Positions 35,551-46,710 of a DNA stretch of 64,000 bases are shown here, piece by piece. Positions within the stretch are counted from its first letter, which is position 1. Each line of letters starts with the position of its first letter. The notes beneath the pieces were generated by a model. The model was not told the origin of the DNA. It saw nothing but the letters and a program-made list of their open reading frames with translations, and ran no database searches. The stretch comes from Physcomitrium patens (Eukaryota; Streptophyta; Bryopsida; Funariales; Funariaceae). The translations under genes were made by a program, and so were the position numbers. The stretch is taken from contig NC_037266.1 in NCBI RefSeq assembly GCF_000002425.4, forward strand, positions 4,901,443-4,965,442, written 5' to 3'.

Positions 35551-35723
35551 AAAGACGACTATCGATAAGGCTCCAACAGAGAAACATGAAAGACTGGATG
35601 TACCTTCATAGAAGCCGATAATTCCAAACGGTATGCCACTGGATTGATTTGCTTCTGAATGATAAATGGTCCCAATCTTCGACAGTCCAACTTATCACAT
35701 GGTCGCTTGGTCTTGATATTCCG

Positions 35724-37130
35724 TCAAAGAAGCCATGCTTTATCTCCAATTTTGAAAGTAGGTGCTTGATTCTGAAATCTATCTACAGATGCCTTGTAGG
35801 ATTCTTGAGCGGATTGTAATTGAAGCTTCAACGTATTTTGAAGCTTTGATGGTTGTTTCGTAAATCCTTCAGCTGCTGGATTATTATTTGTTGATGGACT
35901 CAATAAATCAAGCTTCGGATGATATCCATAGTTGGAAAAGAATGGTATGTATTGAGTCGACGCATGGAGGGTGTTGTTATATGTAAAATCAGCTAGCGAC
36001 AGATATGTGGTCCAATCGTCTTGCTGAAAGTTGATGTTGCATCGTAAGTATTGTTCCAAGACTTAGTTCACCCGTTCCGTTTGGCCGTCAGTTTGAGGAT
36101 GAAAAGCCGAAGAAAGTTTGATATCCACCTTCAATATTTCAAAGAGAGATCTCAAAAACTTTGATATGAACTAGGTTCCTCGATCTGATACGATATCATT
36201 TGGTAGTCCATGATATCGATACACATTATCAAGAAAGAGCCTTGCTGTGACTTCACTGGACGATGTCTTCTTACAAGGGACAAAGTGCGCCATCTTTGTA
36301 AGTCGATCTACCACAACAAAGATGTTGTCAAATGAGTTCGATGATGGCAGGTCCGTGATGAAGTCCATGGAAACTGAAGACCATGGTCGACGTGAAATCA
36401 GCAATGGCTGTAAAAGTCCATAAGGGCGATGTCGAGGATTCTTGGATCTTGAACAGATGTCGCAGGAGAGGACAAAATCTTTCACATCCTTCTACATTTG
36501 GAGCCACCAAAAATCTTGAGAAATAAGCTCCAAGGTCTTGTTGAATCCAAAATATCCTGCTGTTGGAAAATCATGGCGAGATTGAAGAATTCGGAGTTGT
36601 GCTGGTCCTTTTGGGATATACAACTGCTCCTCAAAGTATAAAAGATCTCCCTCCACCTTGAACTTGTCGTCATAGACACGCTACTTGATATTAATGGCTA
36701 CTGAATCTTCAATGGTCATGGCACGTACTTGATTCAGGAAGTCAGCATCAATTGGCACAATAGTAGCACAAAGCCGAAATTGCTCTGGCTTCAAAAACGT
36801 CATACATTGTTGATCAAACACTACTTCTCCAGCCTTTGGTACAAGATACGATCTCCTCGATAAGGCATCAAATAGTCCTTGTTGCTTTCCAGGTCGATAA
36901 GTAATAATAAAATTGAACCTAGATAGCGACATACTCCATCGAACTTGATGTTGATTTAGAACTCGAGCCGACATGAAATACTCCAAATTCTTGTGATCTG
37001 TGTATACGGTCATTGGGTGTGTAGCTCCTTCAAGAAAGTGATGCCATTCTTGGAAAGAATCTACTATAATAAGAAGTTTTTTATCGTGGATCTCATAATT
37101 GATTTCAGCAGCAGAGAACTTTCAAGAATA
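35724..37130 (-). pseudogene. Element D RNase H and integrase
   Basis: RNase H continues at 37130-36681 with TVYTDHKNLEYF. The integrase zinc-binding part has CDICSRSKNPRHRPYG (about 36460). The core has FVVVDRLTKMAHFVP, SDRGT and DGQTERVN, so Asp, Asp and Glu of the DDE triad are all present. A stop follows VN (about 36064), before LEQYLRCN. The C-terminal part with KIGDKAWLL ends near 35724. A few frame breaks only. Confidence 0.82.
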
Positions 37131-37203
37131 GAATGTAACCAGATGGAACTTCTTGTCTTCTCCCATTTGTGAAAGTACAGCTCTCAAGGTAAAATTCGAA
37201 GTA

Positions 37204-38067
37204 TCAGTTTCTAAATAAAAGGCCTTTGTAAAGTCTAAATGTACCAAAATTAGAGCTATAGTAAATGTGGTCTTGAAACGCCTTCTCTGCTAGAGGTTCC
37301 CATTCCAGCTTATCTTTGTATGTCAACCGAGTGAGAGGAGCAGCAACTTGAGAGTAATTCTTGATGAAGATTCGATAGAAGTTGGCAAAATCAAGAAAGC
37401 ATTGTACGTCTCTAACCATCTTCAGAACCTCCCAAGACATGATTACTTCCACCTTCTTGGGATCCATCTTCAAGCCTTCCGTAGTTGCAACGAACCCCAA
37501 AAACTCCATCTCCATTTGGTGAAATAAACACTTCTCTAACTTAGCATATAGTCCTCGCTTGCGTAGTTTCTTCAAGACCAAACGAACGTGCTTTTCATGC
37601 TCTTCCTCATTTTTGGAGAATATCAGAATATCATCTAAATAGATGACAATAAAATCGTCAAGGTGCTCTCGGAAAATATCATTCATCATATGTTGAAAGA
37701 TCGCTGGAGCATTGGTTCTTCGACCAAAGGGCATGACATTATACTCAAAATGGCCATACCTTGTATGGAACGCTGTCTTCCACTCATCTCCTTCTTTGAT
37801 TTGTACAAGGTTGTAAGCTCCCCTTAGATCAATTTTTGTAAAGATCCTTGCACGTCCAAGTTGTTCTAAGAGACCACAAATCAAGGGTAACGGGTCACAA
37901 TTCTTTTTTGTTACCTTGTTGAGGCCTCGATAGTCCATGCACATCTGCAACGAGCCATCTTTCTTCTTCACAAATAAGATGGGTGCTCCAATTGACGATT
38001 TTGAATGATGGATGAAGTTCTTGGCTAGATTCTGGTCGATGTACTTCCGCAACTCCGCCAACTCCAT
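37204..38067 (-). CDS. Element D reverse transcriptase, near intact
   Basis: A 287-codon open stretch covers the RT fingers and palm: [40 protein letters not shown] and the catalytic YLDD (in [13 protein letters not shown]). The family usually has MPFGLTNAP; here Leu is Arg. It runs on into the start of the RT/RNase H connection, where the frame breaks near 37204. It is part of one gag-pol polyprotein in living relatives; the Met at 38067 is internal. Confidence 0.85.
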   Translation of the reverse strand: MELAELRKYIDQNLAKNFIHHSKSSIGAPILFVKKKDGSLQMCMDYRGLNKVTKKNCDPLPLICGLLEQLGRARIFTKIDLRGAYNLVQIKEGDEWKTAFHTRYGHFEYNVMPFGRRTNAPAIFQHMMNDIFREHLDDFIVIYLDDILIFSKNEEEHEKHVRLVLKKLRKRGLYAKLEKCLFHQMEMEFLGFVATTEGLKMDPKKVEVIMSWEVLKMVRDVQCFLDFANFYRIFIKNYSQVAAPLTRLTYKDKLEWEPLAEKAFQDHIYYSSNFGTFRLYKGLLFRN

Positions 38068-38112
38068 CTGCGATAGATTATAGATTGGGCCAAAAGGCGG
38101 TTGTGCTCCTTC

Positions 38113-38778
38113 TTACAAGTCTATGACACAATCATATGGTCGGTGTTTTGATAGCATGTCGGCATTCTTCTTTTGAAACACGTCTTTAAAATCCTTATAT
38201 TGCTCAGGTATACTTGCTGTTGAGATCTTCTCCCTGATAGTTGGAGCCGCATAAATGACAAACGGTGTGCCTTCCTTGGATGATCTTATAAACGCTTTTG
38301 CTCCAATGAATAAGGATTTCTCTATTCGTGGTTTTTTACTAGGCTTGCTCTTGGGTGGTTTTGTGGGAAAGGTCATCTTCCGCAACTTCCAATCTATGGT
38401 TGGATTATGCTTTTTCAACCAAGAAAGACCAAGAATAACAGGATTTGATGGGATTCTAATAATATTAAAAATAATATGACTACTATGGCCCTTAAACATC
38501 ACTTCTATAGGTTCTGATTCATGGATGATACTACCAGACAATAAAGATAGCCCATCTATAACCTCAACGTGAACAGGTTTGGATTTTTGTACTAAAGGGA
38601 TCTTATGACGCTTTACAAATTCTTCGTCTAAAAAACAAGCAGATGCTCCTAAATCTAATAATGTCAAGATTCTCAGTATTTGAAGGCCAATAAGGAAAGG
38701 GATTGTAAAGCAAAGGGTAGATTGAGCGGAAAGAAAGGAACCTGGTTGTTGTTGCAATATTTCATTGTCTAGCCACAC
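38113..38778 (-). CDS. Element D aspartic protease region
   Basis: A 221-codon open stretch with the retroelement protease fold: LLDLGASACFLDEEF, HVEVIDG and ILGLSWLKKHNPTIDW. The active-site triad D-S/T-G-A reads D-L-G-A, so the protease is probably inactive. It joins RT after a short gap with a stop at about 38113. Confidence 0.8.
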   Translation of the reverse strand: MWLDNEILQQQPGSFLSAQSTLCFTIPFLIGLQILRILTLLDLGASACFLDEEFVKRHKIPLVQKSKPVHVEVIDGLSLLSGSIIHESEPIEVMFKGHSSHIIFNIIRIPSNPVILGLSWLKKHNPTIDWKLRKMTFPTKPPKSKPSKKPRIEKSLFIGAKAFIRSSKEGTPFVIYAAPTIREKISTASIPEQYKDFKDVFQKKNADMLSKHRPYDCVIDL

Positions 38779-38783
38779 GGTTC

Positions 38784-39809
38784 CTATTGTGGCTGGGCAT
38801 CCTTATTTTTCTGAATAAATGTGCCCCTAGTCCTGACAATACGTCGATTTTGCTTCTTGGGACAGTTTCCAACTTTGTAGCCTTCTTCACCGCAATATAA
38901 GCATAGACCTTCCTCCATACGTCGCTTTTTTTCTTCTAGAGTAAGAGATTTGACACGTACCGCATCAATTTGCATGTCTTCTATCTCTGAATGTGAATTC
39001 ATGCTGCTTGCCAACATAGTTGGGGCATGGCGAACCATATGTTGTCTTGAACGTTGGTCTTGGCGGTGTTGGAATAGGCACTTATTGCACTTCACAGCTT
39101 GGCTAATAGCTTCGTTGAGCATTTGCGGATCAGGAAGAGTTAACAGCAAATCCTTTACATCATCCCTTAAACCCTAATAGAATTGATTCATCAATGCTTC
39201 TTTGTCCCAATTAATGTCGCATGCTAATTTCCTAAAATTTGATGCATAGACTGATGTAGAGCGCATCCCTTGTCATAGTCACCGGATCTTTGTTGTAGCC
39301 CATCGATCCTTGTCGTGTTCACCAAATGCTTTCGTAAACGCCTCCAAAAAGGTTTGAAAGTTGTTTAGTATAGACGATCGTTTCTCAAACAAAGGAGCAA
39401 ACCATGATAGAGCTTGCCCTGTAAGTAAGGTTCCAACAAGCCCAACACGTGACTCCTCCGTTGGATAGCGTTCGGGCTATAAAACTGTTATCAACTTGAT
39501 TTGGTTGACGAATCCTCGAAACTTGGAACGCGTACCATCGAACTTGTCCGGAAGGCTAACTCGTGGCTCTTTATGTTGTAGAACTAGCGATGCTTGTTGA
39601 ACCTGAGGCAAAGTTGCTTCTCCAAGTGCAGAAGTTTGAGGCTGGTGCAACCTAGATTGTGCCATCCCAGATACTCCATTATTATGAAGCCTTGCCACAA
39701 CTTTTTCAATTTCTACAGTTCTTTGCGATAACGTAGCAAGGGCATTCATGATAGCATCTAACTTGGACTTCGAACTTTCTGTCATACTAATGTCTTGGCC
39801 TCCGGCCAT
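38784..39809 (-). pseudogene. Element D gag
   Basis: Starts at the Met at 39809 (MAGGQDISMTES). The retrotransposon gag domain (LLTGQALSWFAPLFEKR, about 39430-39370) is followed by a zinc knuckle, CLYCGEEGYKVGNC (about 38905), in which the zinc-binding His is Tyr. Stops near 39477 and 39177 break it into pieces. Confidence 0.8.
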
Positions 39810-40089
39810 TTTAAGAGAAGGACAAAAATGACTCTACAAGAAGATAATATTGGTTTAGAGGAGGATACTCCGCAACCTCTAAAATGCCTTAAGAGCTTCA
39901 AAAAAAGAGGTAATTCACTCTCTCCAAGAAGAATAAGATTCCAATATTATAACAAAAGAAGTATCAGTTTAGAGGAGGGTAATCCGCAACCTCTAAAATG
40001 CTAGTACACTTCCAAGCAGAGGGATAATCTACACTCTAATGAAGAAGAAACTAGCTCTAATATCTGAGGTGAGTGAAATCTCGACAAAC

Positions 40090-40689
40090 TGTTACAAACA
40101 AAGAAATACAGACTCGAGATCTATCAAGAAGTTCAAGAAGAACTGGCAAGAATTAGATTAATCAGATGAATACAAGAACAACACCAGAGAGGTGAGCTAG
40201 AGCTCCAAGAGATGTATTGTCGAGACTGAAGAACTCTTCAGCCTTGATTCTAATATATACTCCTATTTAGGAAGCTTCTCCACTAACTTCTACCAACTAG
40301 GAAGCTTCTAGAAGGTTCCAGAGACTTGCTTCTAGAAGGTTCTAGAAACTTGTCTCTAGAAGGTTCTAAGGACTATGTCCCTAACATCTTCTACTAATTA
40401 AGAAGCTTCTAGAAGGTTCCAGAGACTTGCTTCTAGAAGGTTCTAGAAACTTGTCTCTAGAAGGTTCTAAGGACTATGTCCCTAACATCTTCTACTAACT
40501 AAAAAGCTTCCAGAAGATTCTAAAGACTTGCTGCTAGAAGGTTCTAGAAACTTGTCTTTAGAAGGTTCTAAGGACTATGTCCTTAACATCTTCTACTAAC
40601 TAAGAAGCTTCTAGAAGGTGCTAGAGACTTGCTTCTAGAAGGTTCTAGAAACTTGTCTCTAGAAGGTTCTAAGGACTATGTCTCTAACA
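40090..40689 (-). repeat. Element D 5' LTR (four 100-bp units)
   Basis: 600 bp, one unit longer than the 3' LTR. Units lie at 40287-40387, 40388-40488, 40489-40589 and 40590-40689. The 18-bp motif TTCTAGAAGGTTCTAGAA occurs at 40330-40347, 40431-40448 and 40633-40650. The TATA box is at about 40252-40260. Confidence 0.9.
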
Positions 40690-40886
40690 CTTTGTTGTTG
40701 TTGCCCGCCCCTGCCATCTTGCCACTAATGCTATTGTTGTCGCCTACCCTGTCGATGCTGCCCGCCCCTGCCATCCTGCCACCGCTATTGCTATTGCCCA
40801 TCGTCCTACCACTGGTGCCCACCGGTGCTTGCTGCTCCCATCTTACTATTGTTCTGCTACCTTAATCCACAATTTCTTTTATAAAA

Positions 40887-40917
<31 letters not shown>

Positions 40918-41090
40918 TTTTTATTTTTTAAATTCAAATTTATCATTTTATTTGACTTTATATTTTGAGGTACGTTATATTCAACTTTTCTACTTGATTT
41001 TATATTTTCTTTATAGATTTATTTATAATAAGTGCTTCAACATCTTCAACTGCTTCTACTATGGTTTCAACTATTACGAGTGCATTCTAA
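40690..41090 (+). other. Element F leader, second part
   Basis: Continues the cytosine-rich TGCCCGCCCCTGCCATC repeats to about 40860, then an (AAT)n run at about 40887-40917, then AT-rich leader up to gag. Confidence 0.55.
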
Positions 41091-41094
41091 TATT

Positions 41095-44000
41095 TTTAAG
41101 CTCTTTTATTTCTATCATTGACTATGGATGGAAACAATTATTTATTATGGACAAAAATGATAAAAGTAAATTTATTTGCAGAATAACTCTCGGATGTCAT
41201 TATGTTTGAAGAATCTCCTACAATAAGTATTTCTATACGTCCTGCTATTCGTTGGAAAGCACTTCTTCTCCTTCGTCATCATCTTGTACATGCATTACAA
41301 TATCAATACTTAAAAATGGAAGATCCTATTGAACTTTGGAAGAATCTTAAATCTAGGTTTGATCATCAAAAGACTATTTTTCTTCCAAGTGCATATCATA
41401 ATTGGACACATTTAAGTGTCTTAGATTTTCCAAATTTAAATGCTTTCAATAGTAAAATATATAATATTATCTCACAATTACGATTATGTGGACAAAGCAT
41501 CTTTGAAGAAGAAATGATTGAGAAAACTCTCTCTTCATTTCCTCTTGTATTTGCTGTGCTTACACAACAATATAGGAATATGAAATTTTAGAGTCATTCT
41601 GATCTCATATCCTATCTACTTATTGTTGAGAAGCAAAATGAGCTACTCTTACGCAATGCTGAAGCTCATCCTATTGGAACTACAGTTCCAGAATTTCATG
41701 CACTTAATATTTCAAAATCTCAAAAAAAAAATATAAACATGCGAAACATGCTTATAAGTATCAGGGTAGTCATAGTCATGATCATTTCTATCTATATGGA
41801 AAGAATAAACGTTCTAATATTAATTATAGTAGAGAAAAAAAATCAGAGATGCATTCTTGCCATAAGTGTGGAATGATTGGACATTTGGCACATGAGTGCG
41901 ATACTTCAAATCATTTCATTAAAATGTTCCAAGAACATAAGAAACTATGAGCTGAGGCTCGTGAAGTTCATACCATGGATGTGTTGATGGATTCAATTGG
42001 TATTGATGACTTAGAGGCTTGTATGAATGAAAAAACCTCTAATGATGAATCAAATGATGTGCTCATTCATTCTGCAACAACACATACTATCTTACAATAT
42101 AGATAATTTTTTATTGAAAAATCTTCAACTTGGCAAACTAAAAATATGATGACCCTAGCTGGAAAAAATGCGTTTTGTTTCCAAGAGGGCACAACAATGG
42201 TAAAATTACATGTAGATTTCATCATAAAATATAAACATGCAATGTTTGCACCTTCAACACCTCGGAGTGTGATCAGCTACCAAGATGTGCGTATTAATGG
42301 TTATCACTTCTTGACCACCATTTTAAATAGAAAAGAGGTTTTGGTTCTTGCGAAGAGCCATAAAGTTGTTGAAAAAGCTTTTGCTACAAAAAATAGTTTA
42401 TACCAAATTATGATTCGGCCTCCCAATATAATTAATTATCCATCATCTATCACACAGAGTCATGTTTCTCTGTGGCATGGACGATTGGGACATCCAGGAT
42501 CCACATTATTTAGAAAGATCATTTCATATATAACTAGGCACAATTTAAAGCCTGCGGATGTAGACTCTATGGAATTATGTCATACATGCGTGCAAGATAA
42601 AATGATAACTCGACCTTCAATTTGGAAACTTCCACAAGAATTACCACCAATGCTTGAAAAATTGCATGGTGATATTTGTGGTCCTATTAATCCAATATCG
42701 AGACCATTTTGTTATTTTTTGGTCCTTGTTGATGCATCATGTAAACAATTATTTTTGCTTATGCTTATTCATTTTTGGGCACATTTTCTTGATTATCCTA
42801 TAAAAACATTGTATATGGATAATGCAAAAGAATTTACATCAAAGTCTTTTGAAGACTATTGTATTGCAACAGGAATTGAGTTGACATATTGTGTTCCATA
42901 TGAACATGCTCAAAATGGACTTGCATAGTCATTTATAAAGCATATACAACTCATTACCCGGCCACTCCTTCATGCAAATTTATCTGCATCTATATGGAAT
43001 CATGCAGTTTTAGATGTTGTTGTATTAATACGCCTCTGCCCTTCTTGTCTTAAAATTGTATCACCACATGAACTCATTTTGGGTCGTGTTCCAAATATAT
43101 CTCACTTATGAATATTTGGTTGCCGTGCTTGGATTCCAGTACTAGAACCTCAACGGCATACCATTAGAGCTCATCGACAATAAGGCATATATGTTGGTTT
43201 TGATTCACCAAGCATTATTTGTATTGTTGATCCATCAACTGGCTCATTATTACTTGCACATTTATAAAATTGCCGTTTTGAAGAAAATGTATTCTCATCT
43301 CTTCAAGGAGTATTATCCAATCAACAAAGAAATAAAATACTCATATTTGAAGCACCAAAAATATTTACAATGATTCCTGATCCTATGACATCTTTGGCAA
43401 AAATTGAAGTTGCTAAGATTTTACATCTAAAACGGATTGCAGATGAAATACCTGATGGCTTCAATGATGCACCTAGAATTACAAGACTTCCTATTAATGA
43501 GGCTCAGAATGAACCTGCTTAGATTGCAGTGCCATTAACTATAATACCTCAAGTTATAACAACAACAACAACTAAAAGAACTCGTGGATCAAATAAACAA
43601 CTTCGTAAGAAGAAAGCTATAAAATTGACTAATCTTGATATTATTTCTCAAGAAATTACCACTCATCCTGCGGGACTACCAATTCATGATGATATATCCA
43701 TGCATAATGTACCTTCAATTCTTATGAAAAATAATCTTGGAATTGGAAGGAATAAGAACAAGTTGAGTAAAGAATTATCTATTCTGTATTGTGCTATAGA
43801 TGTTATTTGGGACAAACCATCTATGATGGTAGATGAATCATTTGCATATATGATTATAGAAGCTCTTTTTTGCAAGGAAGATGATCCTGAACCTCAAACC
43901 ATTGAGGAGGCGATGCATTGCTCTGATTGGTCAAAATAAAAAACTACTATTGAGAAGGAATATTCCTCTTTGCATAAGAGGAAAGTCTTTGGTCCAATTG

Positions 44001-45480
44001 TAGACACTCTTACATCTTGCCCTGTGGAATATAAGATGATATTAATAAGCAAGCGAGATGTTCAAGGTCAAATAACCCACTATAAAGCTCGTCTTGTTAC
44101 TCAAGGATTTACTCAATGATTTGACATTGATTATGAATCCACATATTATCCAGTCATGGATTACATTTCGATATATTATTGGAATGACAGTTCATGCCAC
44201 CCTTGAGATGCATCTTATGGATGTAGTAATTGCATATCTATATGCTTCTCTTGATGCAAATATTTATATGAAAGTTCCACCTAGTTTAGAAACAAGAACT
44301 CCAAATGGACCCGCTCCAAGATAATATCGTGGTATTAAATTATGTAAGGCCTTGTATGGTTTAAAACAATCTAGACACATGTGGTATCAACATCTTTGAG
44401 ATTATTTAATTACAAATAATTTTATAAGTGATCCACTAATCCCTTGTTTCTTTATCAAATAAGATAAAACTGGTTTTGTGATCATCGATGTATATGTTGA
44501 TGATCTTAACCTAGTGGGCACTACATCTGCATGTATTACAACTACTAATCTACCTATACGTGAATTTGAGATGAAACTGCTAGGAAAAACAACTTTTTGT
44601 ATTGGTCTTCAAAGTATGCATCTAATAGATGGTAGCATTTTTTTCTACCAACTAACGTATATTAGACAAATCTTGCAAAGATTTAATATGATTGATGCTT
44701 ATCCATTGTCTACACCAATGGTTAGATGTGGTCATGATGGTCATGATCCATACCATCCATGTGAGGAGGAAGAGGAAATATTGGGAGATCAATATCCATA
44801 CCTCGTAGGAGTTGGAGCACTTTTGTATTTAGCTACATCTACAAGATCAGATATTGCATTTGCAGTTAGTGTTCTTGCAAAACATAGTGCATGTCCAACA
44901 CTATGACATTGAAATGGCATCAAATATTTATTACGTTATTTAAAAGGTATTGAAGACTTAAGATTATACTACATACAATCCGCAGATCCAAAATTGGTTG
45001 GATATTGTGATGCAGGATATAAATTTGATACTGCAACAACTAAATCTCAAACAGGATATGTATTTTTAAGACATGGAGCTACAATATCATGGAAATCAAT
45101 GAAACAAACAATAACTGCAACTTCATCCAACCATGCATAAATTATTGCCTTACATGAAGCATCTCGAGAATGTATTTGGTTGCGATCAATTGATAAATTC
45201 ATTCAAACAACTTGTGGATTTTCATATGATGATTCTCCAATTATCTTGCATAAAGATAATAGTGCTTGTATTGCTCAAATGTAAGTTGGTTTCATTAAAA
45301 GCAACATGACAAAGCATATTGATCCAAAGTATTTTAGTTATACTCATGACTTGATTACTGATTAAGAACTTATAATTAAGAAAATTGAATCTACAAATAA
45401 CCTTGCTGATCTCTTTACCAAAGCTCTCCCATTGTGCAACCATCGTCGACTTACTTATGGCATTGGTATGCAGCAACTTA
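41095..45480 (+). pseudogene. Element F copia gag-pol, decayed
   Basis: Gag from about 41125 (NNYLLWTKMIKVNLF; FEEEMIEKTLSSFP). A CCHC knuckle at 41858-41899 (CHKCGMIGHLAHEC) is intact but frameshifted from upstream gag. The protease site near 42065 reads HSATTHTI instead of the usual D-S-G-A-x-H, so it lacks its aspartate. Integrase: WHGRLGHPG (42472), LHGDICGPI, then an apparent deletion before YPIKTLYMDNAKEFTS (42805). RT (about 43880-44900) keeps YVDD in VYVDDLNLVGT (44490). RNase H (to about 45480) keeps GYCDAGYKFD and NNLADLFTKALP. Several stops, so it cannot move alone. Confidence 0.85.
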
Positions 45481-45669
45481 CTTTTCTTAAATAAGAAAGT
45501 TAATGAACTCTTTAAACAATTAAAGAAAATGATGTTGTACTCTTTTTCCTTCATCTATAGTTTTGTCCTTAAATACAATTGAGGCAACAATTGTTGATCT
45601 TGCAAGATTACAAAAAATTATAGATCATAATTCTATACAAATTTTATATCATGTAAATATTATGATGAG

Positions 45670-45682
45670 TGAGGAGGAGGGT
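45670..45682 (+). promoter_or_regulatory. Element F polypurine tract
   Basis: GAGGAGGAGGG directly precedes the 3' LTR, the expected start site for plus-strand DNA synthesis. Confidence 0.7.
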
Positions 45683-45947
45683 TGAGATCATTAAATGTAG
45701 CCGACGCTCTCCATAATATTTACTATAGACTACAATAAATACTGTAGCTACAATATTTAGAGTCTAGTAGAGAAGTATTGTTTATCTTTTCTTCTTTTTT
45801 CTTCTTGTATATAAGATACAACCAGATCAATAGATTTTTATGTATGAAGCTTTCTCCTTAGAAACCCTCTTGTGTGTATGACTTACTACTACTCTTGGAT
45901 ATGTATTACTTACTATTACTCTTGTGTCTTTCTAAACATTCTCAATA
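45680..45947 (+). repeat. Element F 3' LTR
   Basis: Copy of 33569-33869, lacking some of the CTTACTATTACTCT repeats. It ends CTCAATA, followed by GTAAA. Confidence 0.82.
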
Positions 45948-45952
45948 GTAAA

Positions 45953-46710
45953 AATAGCATTTAATTTTTTCTATCATCTTTGGTATCATTTTGAAGATTT
46001 CAAATTTATTGAAAAATTCAATGTACAATTTAAATTGTATTCAATTATTTGGCATTGTCTGGTTTAAATAAATGTAAGACAAGTTTGAATCAAGAAATGT
46101 ACTCTGAAACTGGAAATGTATTCCACCACAGAGAAACTGTGCGAATAAAACTACAGGATCTACAAATCATTCAAGGGGAAACAAGTGGAATTGAAAAAAC
46201 TAAAGTAGACTTGAATAAGAAGACGAGGAGCTCAAAGCATGACAATCCTGGATTTTGAAGTGCTCAACCTGCCGTGTCACTCGTACTTGCGTGCTGAAAG
46301 TGAAAAGTACATAAAGCTCTGGAAAACCTACAAAAGGTCAGGAGTATTTTGGAACCCTGGAAACGATATAAATGAACAACGTCAAAAACAGAGTAATGAC
46401 TAAGTTCATTTAAGAGAATCTTCCTGATCATTCACTGTTGCAAAAATTCTCTGTATTGTAGAAGTTGCCAAAATACCTAACTCATGGTCCTATATCCAGC
46501 AGGACTTCCGGTCCCCTTGTGTGGGGAAGCGCTTATGGTTGGGGACTAGAAAGAATAACGACCACTATTAGTGGCAATCCAAAACTGAGGTATGTGAACT
46601 AATTTCAAGCTGGAAAGTCAAAACTGCTTCAAAATGCCAGCTTCTAAGATGTCACTTGCAAGAGTACCAGTTTGTGAGTTGCACCAAACTAGACTCGGAG
46701 TCTGATTAAA
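45953..46710. other. Intergenic DNA and 3' flank of the plastid-protein gene
   Basis: No gene recognised. The last few hundred bases, richer in GC, probably hold the 3' UTR of the minus-strand gene that stops at 46711. Confidence 0.45.

Larger units (their letters stand above)
34277..40689 (-). mobile_element. Element D: Ty3/gypsy chromovirus with heat-shock-like LTRs
   Basis: LTRs at 34277-34773 and 40090-40689 enclose gag, protease, RT, RNase H, integrase and chromodomain on the minus strand. Flanks CGTTG (34272-34276) and CTTTG (40690-40694) form a 5-bp duplication with one mismatch. The polypurine tract (minus strand AAAGGAAGAGGTGA, plus 34774-34787) abuts the 3' LTR. A tRNA-Met-like PBS (AGATATTAGAGC, about 40052-40063) lies inside the 5' LTR. 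It is the best preserved retroelement in the window; the unique parts of the LTRs look roughly 90% identical by eye. Confidence 0.9.
33569..45947 (+). mobile_element. Element F: Ty1/copia retrotransposon, split by element D
   Basis: Two LTRs of about 270-300 bp (33569-33869 and 45680-45947) enclose copia gag, protease, integrase, RT and RNase H in copia order on the plus strand. Flanks GTAAC (33564-33568) and GTAAA (45948-45952) are a 5-bp duplication with one mismatch. Element D (34277-40689) interrupts the leader between the 5' LTR and gag; without it F is about 6 kb. Stops occur in most domains. Confidence 0.85.

Noticed and set aside
46049..46258. 69-codon frame downstream of element F
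   Set aside because: No recognisable motif, no splice signals linking it to anything, and close to the 3' UTR of the gene on the other strand.
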